A stretch of DNA of 64,000 nt from Allobosea sp. UNC402CLCol. Lineage in GTDB: Bacteria > Pseudomonadota > Alphaproteobacteria > Rhizobiales > Beijerinckiaceae. Below the pieces are notes generated by a model. That model made no database searches and had not been told where the DNA came from. It was given only the letters and a program-made list of their open reading frames with translations. Position 1 is the first letter of the stretch, and the number at the start of each line of letters is the position of its first letter. A program made the position numbers and the translations under genes. The stretch is taken from contig NZ_KN050692.1 of assembly GCF_000745475.1 (NCBI RefSeq), positions 699,955-763,954 on the forward strand, written 5' to 3'. This document shows positions 44,901-53,783 of the stretch, one piece after another.

Positions 44901-45536
44901 TCAGTTCCGGAACACGCGCTTGAGTTCGTCGACCTCGGCCTGGCCAAGCAGATTGTGATTGCGCCCGGAGAGGAGCAACAGGAGCTTGGCGGTCTCCTCC
45001 AGTTCCTCCGCTGCGTAGACGGTGCTCAAGAGATCCTTCCCCGCCACGACCGGACCGTGATTGGCGAGCAGAACCGCGGCCTTCCGTCCACCGAGTTCCC
45101 TGATCATCTCGCCCATCCTCGGATCGCCGGGACGCACATAGGGCAAACGCCTGACCGCCCCGACGCGCATCACGACGTAGGGCGTCAACGAGGGAACCGC
45201 GTCTTCCTCGTCGATCCCGTTCAGGCAGGAAAGGGCAGTCGCATAGGTCGAATGAAGATGAACCACGGCCCCGGTTCCCAAGCGCGTCTCGTAGAAGGCC
45301 TTATGAAGGAATATCTCCTTGGATGGCTTGTCCCCCGAGATATGGCGCCCGTCACAGTCGATCTTGGCAATGCGATCCACTTCAAGAAAGCCAAGGCAAG
45401 AATTCGTCGGGGTGATCAGGATTCCATCGTCGACTGCGACACTGATATTGCCCGAAGACCCGACTGAGTAGCCGCGCTCGAAGAGCGAGCGGGCCAGCCT
45501 GACGAGTTCGGCACGCGTGGCGGCTTCGTTCATCAC
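44901..45536 (-). CDS. otnC: Class II aldolase, 3-oxo-tetronate 4-phosphate decarboxylase-like
   Basis: 211 residues. Zinc-dependent aldolase fold: SSGNISVA near the N-terminus, GAVVHLHSTYATALS with two zinc-binding histidines, and LLANHGPVVAG with the third. With OtnK it converts a 3-oxo four-carbon acid, after phosphorylation, to dihydroxyacetone phosphate and CO2. The start overlaps the otnK stop by 4 bases. Confidence 0.92.
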   Translation of the reverse strand: MMNEAATRAELVRLARSLFERGYSVGSSGNISVAVDDGILITPTNSCLGFLEVDRIAKIDCDGRHISGDKPSKEIFLHKAFYETRLGTGAVVHLHSTYATALSCLNGIDEEDAVPSLTPYVVMRVGAVRRLPYVRPGDPRMGEMIRELGGRKAAVLLANHGPVVAGKDLLSTVYAAEELEETAKLLLLLSGRNHNLLGQAEVDELKRVFRN

Positions 45537-46804
45537 GCTGTCCCGTCAAGCGTCGCCAGCGCGCGCGCGAAGAAATCGATTTGCCCGAAGTTCCCGGATT
45601 TGAGGGCGAGCGCCAGGCGACCGTTCTGCGTCGATACAGCGGGCACTCCGGGAGCGATCTCCGGCCCGATGTTGAGGGATTCGACACCCAGAGCCGAAGC
45701 GACCGCACCGGAGGTTTCGCCGCCGGCAACGACCAGACGCCGGAGCCCTCGGGAAACGAGGGCAGTGGCAGTTTCCGCGAACAGTCGGTCGATCGCATGC
45801 GCAACGACGTCGGTTCCGAAGCGAGCCTGCAAGGCGCGCACGCCCTCGGGGGGTTGCGACGTACTGACCAGCGGCGCCCTGCCCTCGTTCCGCTCGATGA
45901 AGTCGATCACATCCGACGCGGAGACACCGCCCTCGACGATTTCGACCACGGGCAAGCGGAGCACCGGATGCGCCTTCTCGTGCTCGGCGATCTGGGCAAG
46001 CGTCGCCTGGGAGCAGCTTCCGGCGAGTATGGCTTCGCGCCCTGACACGGGCAGGAATGTCTTCTGCGCGGCCTCAACCAAACCAGCGCGGTGGAAGTTG
46101 CGCGGCAGGCCGATCGCGATGCCCGATCCGCCGGTAACGAAGGGTGCTTCAGCGCATGCCTCTCCAATCGTAAGCAGATCCGCATCGGTGAGAGCATCGA
46201 CGATGACCAGCGTGTCGCCGTCGGCGGCGCACTTTGCCAACGCAACGCTCAGACCGGCGCTACCTTTCGCCACCGTGGTCCAGGGCACGAACCCAACCGA
46301 CTCGCGGGACTGGGCGCGCAGCCAGCGCCGGATGTCGCTGTCCGTCATGGGGGTCAGCGGATGATGACGGAGGCTCGACTCGTTCAGCGGCACGTCGCCG
46401 ACGAATAGATTTCCCATGTAGACGCTGCGCCCGGCCCCCGGGAAGGCAGGACAAGCAACCACTCCGCGAACGCCGAGCTCCGCGGCGATCGCCTCGCCGA
46501 CCGGCCCGATGTTGCCTTCGGCAGTCGAGTCGAAGGTCGAACAGTACTTGAAGACGATCTGGCGACAGCCCTGCTGCCTGAGCCAGGCGAGAGCCGCGAG
46601 GGACTGCTCGACCGCTTCCGCCGCGGGGATGGAGCGGCTCTTGAGCGCTACCACGCCCGCCTGACATTCAGGCGCAGCGGGTCGCGACGGTACGCCGAGA
46701 AACTGCGTCGTAGCCAGACCGGGGGACCCGCCGCCACCTTTGGCGAGGGTATTTGCGATGTCGCTCGCGCCGGTGAAGTCGTCCGCGATGACCCCGATAA
46801 GCAT
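45533..46804 (-). CDS. otnK: Four-carbon acid sugar kinase (DUF1537, OtnK-like)
   Basis: 423 residues. The N-terminal domain starts GVIADDFTGASDIANTLAKGG, the family hallmark for sugar-acid binding; the C-terminal domain has VVAGGETSGAVASAL, the nucleotide-binding loop. It phosphorylates 3-oxo-tetronates or related acids. Co-transcribed with otnC and, further upstream, with the dehydrogenase at 47634-48710 that would make its oxo-acid substrate. Confidence 0.95.
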   Translation of the reverse strand: MLIGVIADDFTGASDIANTLAKGGGGSPGLATTQFLGVPSRPAAPECQAGVVALKSRSIPAAEAVEQSLAALAWLRQQGCRQIVFKYCSTFDSTAEGNIGPVGEAIAAELGVRGVVACPAFPGAGRSVYMGNLFVGDVPLNESSLRHHPLTPMTDSDIRRWLRAQSRESVGFVPWTTVAKGSAGLSVALAKCAADGDTLVIVDALTDADLLTIGEACAEAPFVTGGSGIAIGLPRNFHRAGLVEAAQKTFLPVSGREAILAGSCSQATLAQIAEHEKAHPVLRLPVVEIVEGGVSASDVIDFIERNEGRAPLVSTSQPPEGVRALQARFGTDVVAHAIDRLFAETATALVSRGLRRLVVAGGETSGAVASALGVESLNIGPEIAPGVPAVSTQNGRLALALKSGNFGQIDFFARALATLDGTA

Positions 46805-46849
46805 GTCGCACTCGTCCGTAGGGTTAGGAAACGGGATCGGTCCTGGGGC

Positions 46850-47632
46850 TCAGGCCGCTCGATCCGGCTCCCGAGAAGCGACCGTCAATCCGATTACGCC
46901 ATGCTTCGCGATCAACTCAGCAACGAGACCGATCTCGACCGCTGTCTCCACGAAGGCGCGGAGATAGTCGATGGCCATGCCTGATACCTTCGGAGTTCCA
47001 ATCGCCTGCTGCACCGACATAAAGCGGCCCTCCAGCAGCTTCGAGCCGGGGAGCCGAGCCTCGTCCTCGATCAGCTTCTGGCGAAGCCCGGCGAGGGCAT
47101 CGAGCTTGCCGTCGATGAAGAGGCTGTAGGTCTCATCGAAGCCGTTGCCCCAGATCATCTCAGCCTCGTGGACGTTCCGCTCCAACCAGAGGCCATAGGC
47201 CGTCCGGGCGGCGGCCGCGATCCGATGGCCCTTTCGATCCACCTCCGACACCTGGCTGAGTGGGGATCCCGGGGGCAGCAGATAAGTCGCCTCGATCTCG
47301 GCATAGGCGGAAGTGAAATCGATCAACGCAGCGCGTTGCGGCTCGGCTGCGACCAGACCGATGTCCCACTCGTCGCGCTCGGCCGCATCGGCGAGCTTGC
47401 CCGGGTTCTCGTAGGAGACGTACTCCAGCGGCAGATCGAGGCAGGCGGCAAGTGCGGCCGCCATGTCAGGGGAGACTCCGGCCGGGCCGCCATCCGACGA
47501 CCGGCTTGAGACCAGCAGGAAGTTCGAGAGGTTGATCCCCGCCCGCAGCTTGCCATGCCGCGAGAGAGCCACGCGGACCTCCGCCGGCGCGGGGCCAAGC
47601 CTAGCCTTCAAGCCCTCCACCGTCGCGGGCAT
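46850..47632 (-). CDS. Leaderless (cytoplasmic) family-3 substrate-binding-like protein, second copy
   Basis: 260 residues, paralogous in layout to 8384-9079: HGKLRAGINLSNFLL, EWDIGLVAAEPQRA, FTSAYAEIEATY at the hinge and a second lobe. No signal peptide; the protein begins MPATVEGLKARLG. It starts 1 base after the dehydrogenase stop and precedes otnK, so it is co-expressed with enzymes rather than with a transporter. An intracellular binding, sensing or delivery role is inferred from the same arrangement in both acid loci. Confidence 0.75.
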   Translation of the reverse strand: MPATVEGLKARLGPAPAEVRVALSRHGKLRAGINLSNFLLVSSRSSDGGPAGVSPDMAAALAACLDLPLEYVSYENPGKLADAAERDEWDIGLVAAEPQRAALIDFTSAYAEIEATYLLPPGSPLSQVSEVDRKGHRIAAAARTAYGLWLERNVHEAEMIWGNGFDETYSLFIDGKLDALAGLRQKLIEDEARLPGSKLLEGRFMSVQQAIGTPKVSGMAIDYLRAFVETAVEIGLVAELIAKHGVIGLTVASREPDRAA

Positions 47633-47633
47633 C

Positions 47634-48710
47634 TCAAGCCGCCTTCAAGGTCTCGGCGACGAGCTGGCCGAACCGCTTCGTGCCGGTCTTGCCGCCGAGG
47701 TCCGGGGTACGCGAGACCGGGTCGGTCAGAACCTCGTCGATCGCCTTGTCTATGGCGTGGAAGGCCTGCTCGAAAGCGGGCATACCGCGCTTCTCTCCGA
47801 GCCACTGCAACAGCATACCGCAGGACAGGATCATCGAGACCGGATTTGCCTTGTCCTGGTTCTGGATGTCGGGCGCCGAGCCGTGTTGCGCCTGGGCACA
47901 GCAATGCGTGTCGCTCGCCATCATCGACCCGGCCAAGCCGAGGCTGCCCGAGAGCTCGCTCGCCAGGTCGGAGATGATGTCACCGTAGAAATTCGTCGCG
48001 CAGATGACGTCGAACCGCTCAGGGTTACGCACCAGATGCGCGGTCGAGGCGTCGATCAGCAAGTCGTCGAGCTGAACATCCGGGAATTCCTGCGCCACCT
48101 TGCGGACCTCGCGCAAGAAGAGGCCATCCGTCTGATGGAAGCTGTTGGCCTTGTGCACGGCCGTGACTTTCTTGCGGCGCTTGGCCGCCAGCTCGAACGC
48201 CCGGCGGGCGATCCTGTTCGAGCAATGGGCAGTGATCTTGCGAAGCGAGATCGCCATGTCCGGCGACGGCATGAGCTCGGCCCAGCCCAGATGCATATTG
48301 CGGTCGGGATAGAAGCCTTCGGTGGCCTCACGCATGATGACGAGGTCCATCGTCTTGCCCGGCTTCATGTTGGATTCGATGAAGGGGCGCGTGCGTGCCG
48401 GGCGAACGTTGGCGTAAAGGTCGAGCCCGATCCGGAAGCCCGCCGAGACGTTGCGACCACCCTTCTCCGGCGCCGGATAATCAGCATGGGACTGGGTGCC
48501 AAGGATTACCCCGTCGTAATCGGCCCGGGCCCTGTCCAGCACGCTTTCGCGCAGCGTGGTACCGTGCTTCTCGAGGCTCTTGAACCCGACATCGTCGTAA
48601 TCGAAGGCAAGGCCGAGGCCGAACTTGTCGCTGGCGACCTCGAGAACGTCGATCGATGCCGCAACGATTTCGGGACCGATACCGTCGCAGGGCAGAACGA
48701 GAATCTTCAT
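47634..48710 (-). CDS. Isocitrate/isopropylmalate dehydrogenase-family enzyme
   Basis: 358 residues. NAD(P)-dependent beta-decarboxylating dehydrogenase: LPCDGIGPEIVAASIDVL at the N-terminus, the substrate-binding Arg set around RPARTRPF and VIMREATEGFY, HKANSFHQTDGLF with the catalytic Lys, and NFYGDIISDLASELSGSLG with the metal-binding Asp residues. Relatives act on isocitrate, isopropylmalate, tartrate or malate. First gene of the minus-strand operon with the leaderless SBP, otnK, otnC and mgsA. A 26-base palindrome lies 35 bases upstream. Confidence 0.92.
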   Translation of the reverse strand: MKILVLPCDGIGPEIVAASIDVLEVASDKFGLGLAFDYDDVGFKSLEKHGTTLRESVLDRARADYDGVILGTQSHADYPAPEKGGRNVSAGFRIGLDLYANVRPARTRPFIESNMKPGKTMDLVIMREATEGFYPDRNMHLGWAELMPSPDMAISLRKITAHCSNRIARRAFELAAKRRKKVTAVHKANSFHQTDGLFLREVRKVAQEFPDVQLDDLLIDASTAHLVRNPERFDVICATNFYGDIISDLASELSGSLGLAGSMMASDTHCCAQAQHGSAPDIQNQDKANPVSMILSCGMLLQWLGEKRGMPAFEQAFHAIDKAIDEVLTDPVSRTPDLGGKTGTKRFGQLVAETLKAA

Positions 48711-48744
48711 GATGCTTCCTCAATTTCCGGCTCAGGCCTTTGAA

Positions 48745-48770
48745 TTGGCTATTGCATCGTATAAAACCAA
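48745..48770 (-). promoter_or_regulatory. Probable GntR operator upstream of the dehydrogenase operon
   Basis: On the minus strand: TTGGTTTTATA, six bases, AATAGCCAA. It is an imperfect palindrome and shares the first 11 bases, the length of 26 and the CCAA end with the site at 49822-49847. It lies at the place of the promoter for 47634-48710. A smaller palindrome, TGGCTTTAGCCA (48784-48795), lies 14 bases further on, toward the GntR gene. Confidence 0.6.
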
Positions 48771-48849
48771 ACATCGGTCAAGGTGGCTTTAGCCAATTGG
48801 GATCGCTATTAGACTCACACATCCAGCATCACGGTCACACGCCCCGCGC

Positions 48850-49749
48850 ATGGCAAGCAGCCCCCTCGCTCTTCGTATCGCCAACGACATCGTCGCCCAG
48901 ATCGGCATGGGCGAGCTCGAACCCGGCTCACATCTGGCGACCGAGGCGCTGGCTGCACGCTTCGAAGTCTCGCGCTCCCCTGTTCGGGAAGCGCTATCGA
49001 TTCTGTCCAGCAAAGGGCTGATCGAAAGCCGCCGGAATCGTGGTTTCTTCGTTCTTCCGCCCCCCTCTGGAAACGGCGCGAACGCGATCGAGCCACTGGT
49101 TCCGGCTGTCGATGAGCCCTATTACCTTTTCGCAGAGGATTGGCTGCACGACAGGATCAGCGCAGACCAGACAGAGCAGGCAATCCGGGATCGGTACGGC
49201 CTTTCGCGTGCCCAGGCCCAGGAACTTCTGCTGAGAGCTGCGAGAGAAGGATGGGCCGAGCCCAAGCCAGGCTACGGCTGGAAGCTGCGTCAGGTCGCCA
49301 AGACAGCCGAAGCCTTTGAAGCGATCTACCGGTTTCGTGCCGTCATCGAACCCGCTGCGCTACTGGAGCCGACCTTCTGCTTCGACAAGCGCTCAGCCGC
49401 GGCGCTCCGGAAGACCCAGGAGCGACTTGCATCCGGCAAGCTCGAAGGCATGGCCCCGGCAGCGATGACCGCGGCAGGGGCCGAGTTTCACGAGGCGATC
49501 ATCCGGATGTCGAACAATCCGATGTTCTTCCAGGCCTTGGAACGGGCAAACCAGTTGCGCCGCCTGGCGGAGTATCGCCTGAAAGTCGATCCTAAGCGCA
49601 TCTCGCTGCAAAGCCTCGAGCACCTTCAGATCCTCGACCTCCTTGCCAGGGGCGACAATCTTGAAGCCGCGCATCTGATGCGGCGACACCTGAGCGGGGC
49701 CCTGGCATCCAAGTCGCCGGTCATTCACCCGCGGCACGAGTCGATTTAG
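48850..49749 (+). CDS. GntR/FCD-family regulator with two winged-helix segments, second copy
   Basis: 299 residues. First winged helix (about 5-68) with HLATEALAARFEVSRSPVREAL; second helix-turn-helix-like segment (about 105-150) with QAIRDRYGLSRAQAQELLL and KPGYGWKL; then an FCD domain with FHEAIIRMSNN. It has the same unusual plan as the regulator at 9086-9991. It is divergent from the dehydrogenase operon and followed by the transport operon. Both flanking operons carry the same type of palindrome, so it probably controls both and perhaps itself. Confidence 0.92.
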   Translation: MASSPLALRIANDIVAQIGMGELEPGSHLATEALAARFEVSRSPVREALSILSSKGLIESRRNRGFFVLPPPSGNGANAIEPLVPAVDEPYYLFAEDWLHDRISADQTEQAIRDRYGLSRAQAQELLLRAAREGWAEPKPGYGWKLRQVAKTAEAFEAIYRFRAVIEPAALLEPTFCFDKRSAAALRKTQERLASGKLEGMAPAAMTAAGAEFHEAIIRMSNNPMFFQALERANQLRRLAEYRLKVDPKRISLQSLEHLQILDLLARGDNLEAAHLMRRHLSGALASKSPVIHPRHESI

Positions 49750-49821
49750 AGCCTACCCCGCCTTCCTCCCGCCCCCATACGCCCCGGTTTCCGGGGTCAG
49801 ACGAACTATACACAAAGTCAG

Positions 49822-49847
49822 TTGGTTTTATATATTGCTAAAACCAA
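49822..49847 (+). promoter_or_regulatory. Probable GntR operator upstream of the transport/aconitase operon
   Basis: TTGGTTTTA (49822-49830) and TAAAACCAA (49839-49847) are perfect 9-base arms around TATATTGC, 51 bases before the ATG at 49898. Its likeness to the site at 48745-48770 is strong evidence that both bind one regulator. Confidence 0.65.
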
Positions 49848-49897
49848 TCTTGCTGCTAAGTTGCCCGGATAACAACAACCATTCGGGAGGCTTCAGT

Positions 49898-51001
49898 ATG
49901 ATCAATCGTCGCCAATTCGTTCTCGGCTCCGCGGCTGGCGTTAGCGCATTGAGCTTCGGGTTTCCCGCCGGGGCGCAAACGATCCCCGCCGGCTATCCGG
50001 CCGATTACAAGGACATCGTCGAGAAGGCGCGCGCCGAGGGCGCGGTGTCGATCTACACGTCGACGGATGATGTGCAGGGGCGCCCGCTGGTCGAGGCCTT
50101 CAAGTCCGCCTTCCCCGGCATCCGCGTCGACTACAACGACATCGGCACCAACGGCGCCTACAACCGCGTCATCTCCGAAGCCGCCGCCAAGCAGGTCGGC
50201 TCTGACGTCGTCTGGACGTCGGCGATGGATCTCCAGATGGTGCTCGTGCAGCGTGGTCTGGCCGAAGCCTACAAGTCTCCGGAGACCAAGAATCTCCCGA
50301 ACTGGGCGAACTTCAACGACACGCTCTACGGCACGACGGCCGAGCCGGTCGGGATCCTCTATAACAAGGCGCAGACGGCATCGCTGAAATTGCCGAAGAC
50401 GCGCGTCGAGTTGCTCGCCTTCATGAAGGACAACAAGGACGCGCTGAAGGGCAAGCTCGCGACCTTCGATCCCGAGAAGAGCGGGACCGGGTTCCTGTTC
50501 TTCAACAACGACGCGAAGACGCGGTCCGACACGTTCGATCTCGTCCGGGCCTTCGGCGCCGCCGACGGCAAGATCTACGGTAGCTCGGGCGCGATGCGCG
50601 AGAAGATCGTCTCCGGCGAGCACGTCTTCGCCTTCAACATCATCGCCTCCTACGCGATCGAATGGGCGGCCAAGAATCCGGCGCTCGGCTACATCCTGAC
50701 CTCGGACTACACGGCAGCCTTCTCGCGCGTGGCGAATATCTCGAAGGGCGCTCCCCATCCCAACGCGGCCCGCGTCTTCCTTGACTTCCTTCTCTCGCCC
50801 GCCGGGCAGTCCGCGCTGGCGGCCAACGGGGCTCCGTCGATTCGTACCGACGTCACAAACGGCATCAACCTCGCCAAACTCAACGAGATGGCGAACGGCA
50901 ATCTGAAGCCAATCCCGATCACGACCGCCTTGCTGGAAGCCACGGAGCCGAAGAACCGCGCTGAGTTCTTCCGCCGCTGGAAAGAGGCGCTGCGCGGCTG
51001 A
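49898..51001 (+). CDS. Fe3+-type (AfuA/FbpA-like) ABC transporter substrate-binding protein
   Basis: 367 residues from the ATG at 49898, with GGGAGG upstream. Export signal with NRRQFVLGSAAG and a cut near FPAGAQT (Tat or Sec). The mature part has the family-1 layout: EKARAEGAVSIYTSTDD, SDVVWTSAMDLQ, LYGTTAEPVGILYNK. Relatives bind ferric iron, putrescine-like compounds, phosphonates or sugar phosphates. With aconitase and acid enzymes the ligand may be an organic acid or its metal complex; unproven. Confidence 0.9.
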   Translation: MINRRQFVLGSAAGVSALSFGFPAGAQTIPAGYPADYKDIVEKARAEGAVSIYTSTDDVQGRPLVEAFKSAFPGIRVDYNDIGTNGAYNRVISEAAAKQVGSDVVWTSAMDLQMVLVQRGLAEAYKSPETKNLPNWANFNDTLYGTTAEPVGILYNKAQTASLKLPKTRVELLAFMKDNKDALKGKLATFDPEKSGTGFLFFNNDAKTRSDTFDLVRAFGAADGKIYGSSGAMREKIVSGEHVFAFNIIASYAIEWAAKNPALGYILTSDYTAAFSRVANISKGAPHPNAARVFLDFLLSPAGQSALAANGAPSIRTDVTNGINLAKLNEMANGNLKPIPITTALLEATEPKNRAEFFRRWKEALRG

Positions 51002-51027
51002 GCCGCGCAGTTCCCGGAGCCGCCATC

Positions 51028-52713
51028 ATGTCTCTCGCAGTTCAAGCACCTCGCTACAGGGCCACCGTCATCCTGGCCCTGTTCGCGATGGTCGCGGCTC
51101 CGGCCGTCCTGATCATCTACCAGAGCTTCCTGAATGCGCCGTTCTTCGACGAAGCCGCCCGGCCGAGTCTCGAAGCCTACGAGTTCATCCTCACCGATCC
51201 CGAGTTCTACCGGGCGCTCTGGACGACCACGCTCTACGCCTTTGGCATGGTGCTCGTCGCCGTGCCGCTGGGCGGAATCCTGGCCTTCCTGATCACGCGG
51301 ACGGATCTGAAGGGGCGCGGCTGGCTCGAGCCTCTCGTGCTCGTGCCGATGTTTCTGTCCTCAATCGTGCTCGCCTTCGGCTACACGGTCGCGATCGGAC
51401 CGTCCGGCTTCGTCACGATCGCGTTCAAGAGCATCTTTGGATCGGCGCCGTGGAGCATCTACACGCTGCCGGGCATCATCCTGATCGGCGGCCTCAGCCA
51501 CGTCCCGACCGTCTATCTCTATGTCGCCTCAGCTATGCGGCGGCTCCCCAGCGATCTCGAGGAAGCCGCACGCACGGCGGGCGCTAGCGTCTGGCGCGTC
51601 TCGCTCGATGTCACCCTGCCGATGGTTCTGCCGGCGCTGGTCTTCAGCGCGGCGCTGAACCTGCTGCTGGGCTTCGAGACCTTCGGTATCCCACTCGTCC
51701 TCGGCGATCCCAACGGCATTCTCGTGCTCACGACCTATATCTACAAGGTCAACACGATCTTCGGTGCGCCGACCTACCAGGTGATGGCAGCGGTCACCGT
51801 CTTCCTGATCCTTATCACGCTGCCGCTCGTCTTCATCCAGCGCCGGCTGCTGCGTCATGCGCGTCGTTTCGCGGCCGTCGGTGGCAAGGGTGCGCGCACC
51901 AACCTGCTGAAACTCGGTCGCGCCGGACAGATCATCGCACTCTCGATCATCGGTATCTGGCTGATCGTCTCGGTCTTCCTCCCCGTCGGCGGTGTGATCC
52001 TGCGTGCCTTCGTCGAGAATTGGGGTGAAGGCATCCGCATCACCGAGCAACTGACGCTCGATAACTTCAGGCGCATCTTCGAGCTGCCGAGCCTCTCGCG
52101 CGGCATCATCAACACGATCCTGCTCGCAGCGTTCGGCGGGGCCGTTGCCGTCGGCTTCTATCTGATGGTGGGCCTTGCAGGTCACCGCAATCACGGTAAG
52201 ACCGGCACGCTGCTGGATTATTCCGTCCTGATCCCGCGCGCCTTGCCGGGACTGATCGTCGGCCTCGCCTTCTTCTGGCTGTTCCTTTTCGTGCCGTTCC
52301 TCGTGCCGCTGCGCACGACGCTGTTCAGCCTGCTGATCGCCTACATCATCGTCGGCTTGTCCTACGGGCTGCGCATCATCCAGGCGACACTCTTGCAGGT
52401 CGCTCCCGAACTCGAGGAGTCGGCGCGTACCGCCGGCGCCACCACCTTCAGGACCTGGCGCGACGTGGTGATCCCGCTGGTCAGGCCCGGTCTCGCCGGG
52501 GCCTGGGCGATGATCATGATCGTCTTCCTCCGGGAGTACGCCACCGGCGTCTACCTGATGAGCTCCGGGACCGAGGTCATCGGCTCTCTGATGGTCTCCC
52601 TTCTGACCTCCGGCGCGATGGACCAGATCGCCGCGCTCTCCTTCATCTCGATTCTGCTGACCGCGGTCGGGCTCACGCTCGCCCTGCGCCTCGGAGCCAA
52701 GATCCATGACTGA
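51028..52713 (+). CDS. ABC transporter permease with two fused membrane domains (FbpB/ThiP type)
   Basis: 561 residues with about twelve membrane segments in two halves. Each half has an EAA loop: DLEEAARTAGASVWRVSLDV near 180 and ELEESARTAGATTFRTWRDV near 465. Fusion of the two halves is normal for the Fe3+/thiamine group. It overlaps the ATPase gene by 8 bases. Confidence 0.94.
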   Translation: MSLAVQAPRYRATVILALFAMVAAPAVLIIYQSFLNAPFFDEAARPSLEAYEFILTDPEFYRALWTTTLYAFGMVLVAVPLGGILAFLITRTDLKGRGWLEPLVLVPMFLSSIVLAFGYTVAIGPSGFVTIAFKSIFGSAPWSIYTLPGIILIGGLSHVPTVYLYVASAMRRLPSDLEEAARTAGASVWRVSLDVTLPMVLPALVFSAALNLLLGFETFGIPLVLGDPNGILVLTTYIYKVNTIFGAPTYQVMAAVTVFLILITLPLVFIQRRLLRHARRFAAVGGKGARTNLLKLGRAGQIIALSIIGIWLIVSVFLPVGGVILRAFVENWGEGIRITEQLTLDNFRRIFELPSLSRGIINTILLAAFGGAVAVGFYLMVGLAGHRNHGKTGTLLDYSVLIPRALPGLIVGLAFFWLFLFVPFLVPLRTTLFSLLIAYIIVGLSYGLRIIQATLLQVAPELEESARTAGATTFRTWRDVVIPLVRPGLAGAWAMIMIVFLREYATGVYLMSSGTEVIGSLMVSLLTSGAMDQIAALSFISILLTAVGLTLALRLGAKIHD

Positions 52714-53773
52714 TCTCGTTGTCGACAACGTCCAAAAATGGCTGGGCGGCCTTCAAATCCTCTCCGGCGCCAGCTTCACCGCACAGAAGGGCCGCATCGT
52801 CGCGCTGCTCGGCGCCTCCGGTAGCGGCAAGACTACGCTGCTGCGTTGCATCGCCGGCCTTGAACAGCCGGAAATCGGGCGGATCGCGATCGGCGGCACA
52901 CCCGTTCTGGACGACAAGGCGGGCGTCGCCCTGCCCCCGGAGCAACGGAAGATCGGGCTGGTGTTCCAATCCTATGCCCTATGGCCGCACCGATCCGTAT
53001 TCGACAACGTCGCCTATGGACTGAAGCTCCGCAATCTGCCTCAGAGCGAGATCAAGACGAAGGTTGAGGCCATCCTCGACAAACTCGGGCTTGCCCATCT
53101 TGCCGCGCGCTATCCAGACCAGCTCTCCGGCGGACAGCAGCAGCGTGTCGCGATCTGCCGGGCTCTCGTCTACGAACCCAAGGTCCTGCTGCTCGACGAG
53201 CCGCTCTCCAATCTCGATGCCAAACTGCGCGAGGAAGCGCGGTTCTGGATCCGCAAGCTGATCCTAGAGCTGGAAATCTGCGCGATCATGGTGACGCATG
53301 ATCAGGCTGAGGCTCTTGCCATTGCCGACCAAGTGCTACTCCTGAAGGGTGGGAGCATCGTGCAGTCTGGCAGCCCGCGCGAAATCTATGGCAAGCCGGA
53401 GACGTTCTACGCCGCCGATTTCATGGGTGCGAATAACGTCCTCGCAGGCAAGCTTGTCCGCGACGCCGGCGAGCCCGATGCGATCGACTGTGCCGGGCTG
53501 TCCCTTGCAGGCATCTGGAAAGACAGGGAGCCCCCGGTCGATCCTGCCTCGGTTAAAGCCGTCATCAGGATGGAGGCGATCTCGGTCACGGCGGATGCCG
53601 TTCCGGACAGTGCTCCGTTCGATGTCGAGGGCTGCATCTATCTCGGCGAGAAATGGGAGTACCGCCTGAAGCGCGGCGACCTGCGCCTGCGTGCCCAGGG
53701 CCATGACGAACTCCCCGGTCCGGTCGCCCACTGCCGGATTCCGGCCTCGGCAACCTGGCTGTTCAACCCGTGA
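52706..53773 (+). CDS. ABC transporter ATP-binding protein (FbpC/PotA type)
   Basis: 355 residues. Walker A GASGSGKTT (about 36-44), Q loop in VFQSYALWPH, signature LSGGQQQRVAICRAL, Walker B VLLLDEPLSNLDA, H loop MVTHDQAEAL. A C-terminal TOBE-like regulatory domain follows from about 240. It drives the permease at 51028-52713. Confidence 0.96.
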   Translation: MTDLVVDNVQKWLGGLQILSGASFTAQKGRIVALLGASGSGKTTLLRCIAGLEQPEIGRIAIGGTPVLDDKAGVALPPEQRKIGLVFQSYALWPHRSVFDNVAYGLKLRNLPQSEIKTKVEAILDKLGLAHLAARYPDQLSGGQQQRVAICRALVYEPKVLLLDEPLSNLDAKLREEARFWIRKLILELEICAIMVTHDQAEALAIADQVLLLKGGSIVQSGSPREIYGKPETFYAADFMGANNVLAGKLVRDAGEPDAIDCAGLSLAGIWKDREPPVDPASVKAVIRMEAISVTADAVPDSAPFDVEGCIYLGEKWEYRLKRGDLRLRAQGHDELPGPVAHCRIPASATWLFNP

Positions 53774-53783
53774 AGTTGGTTCG

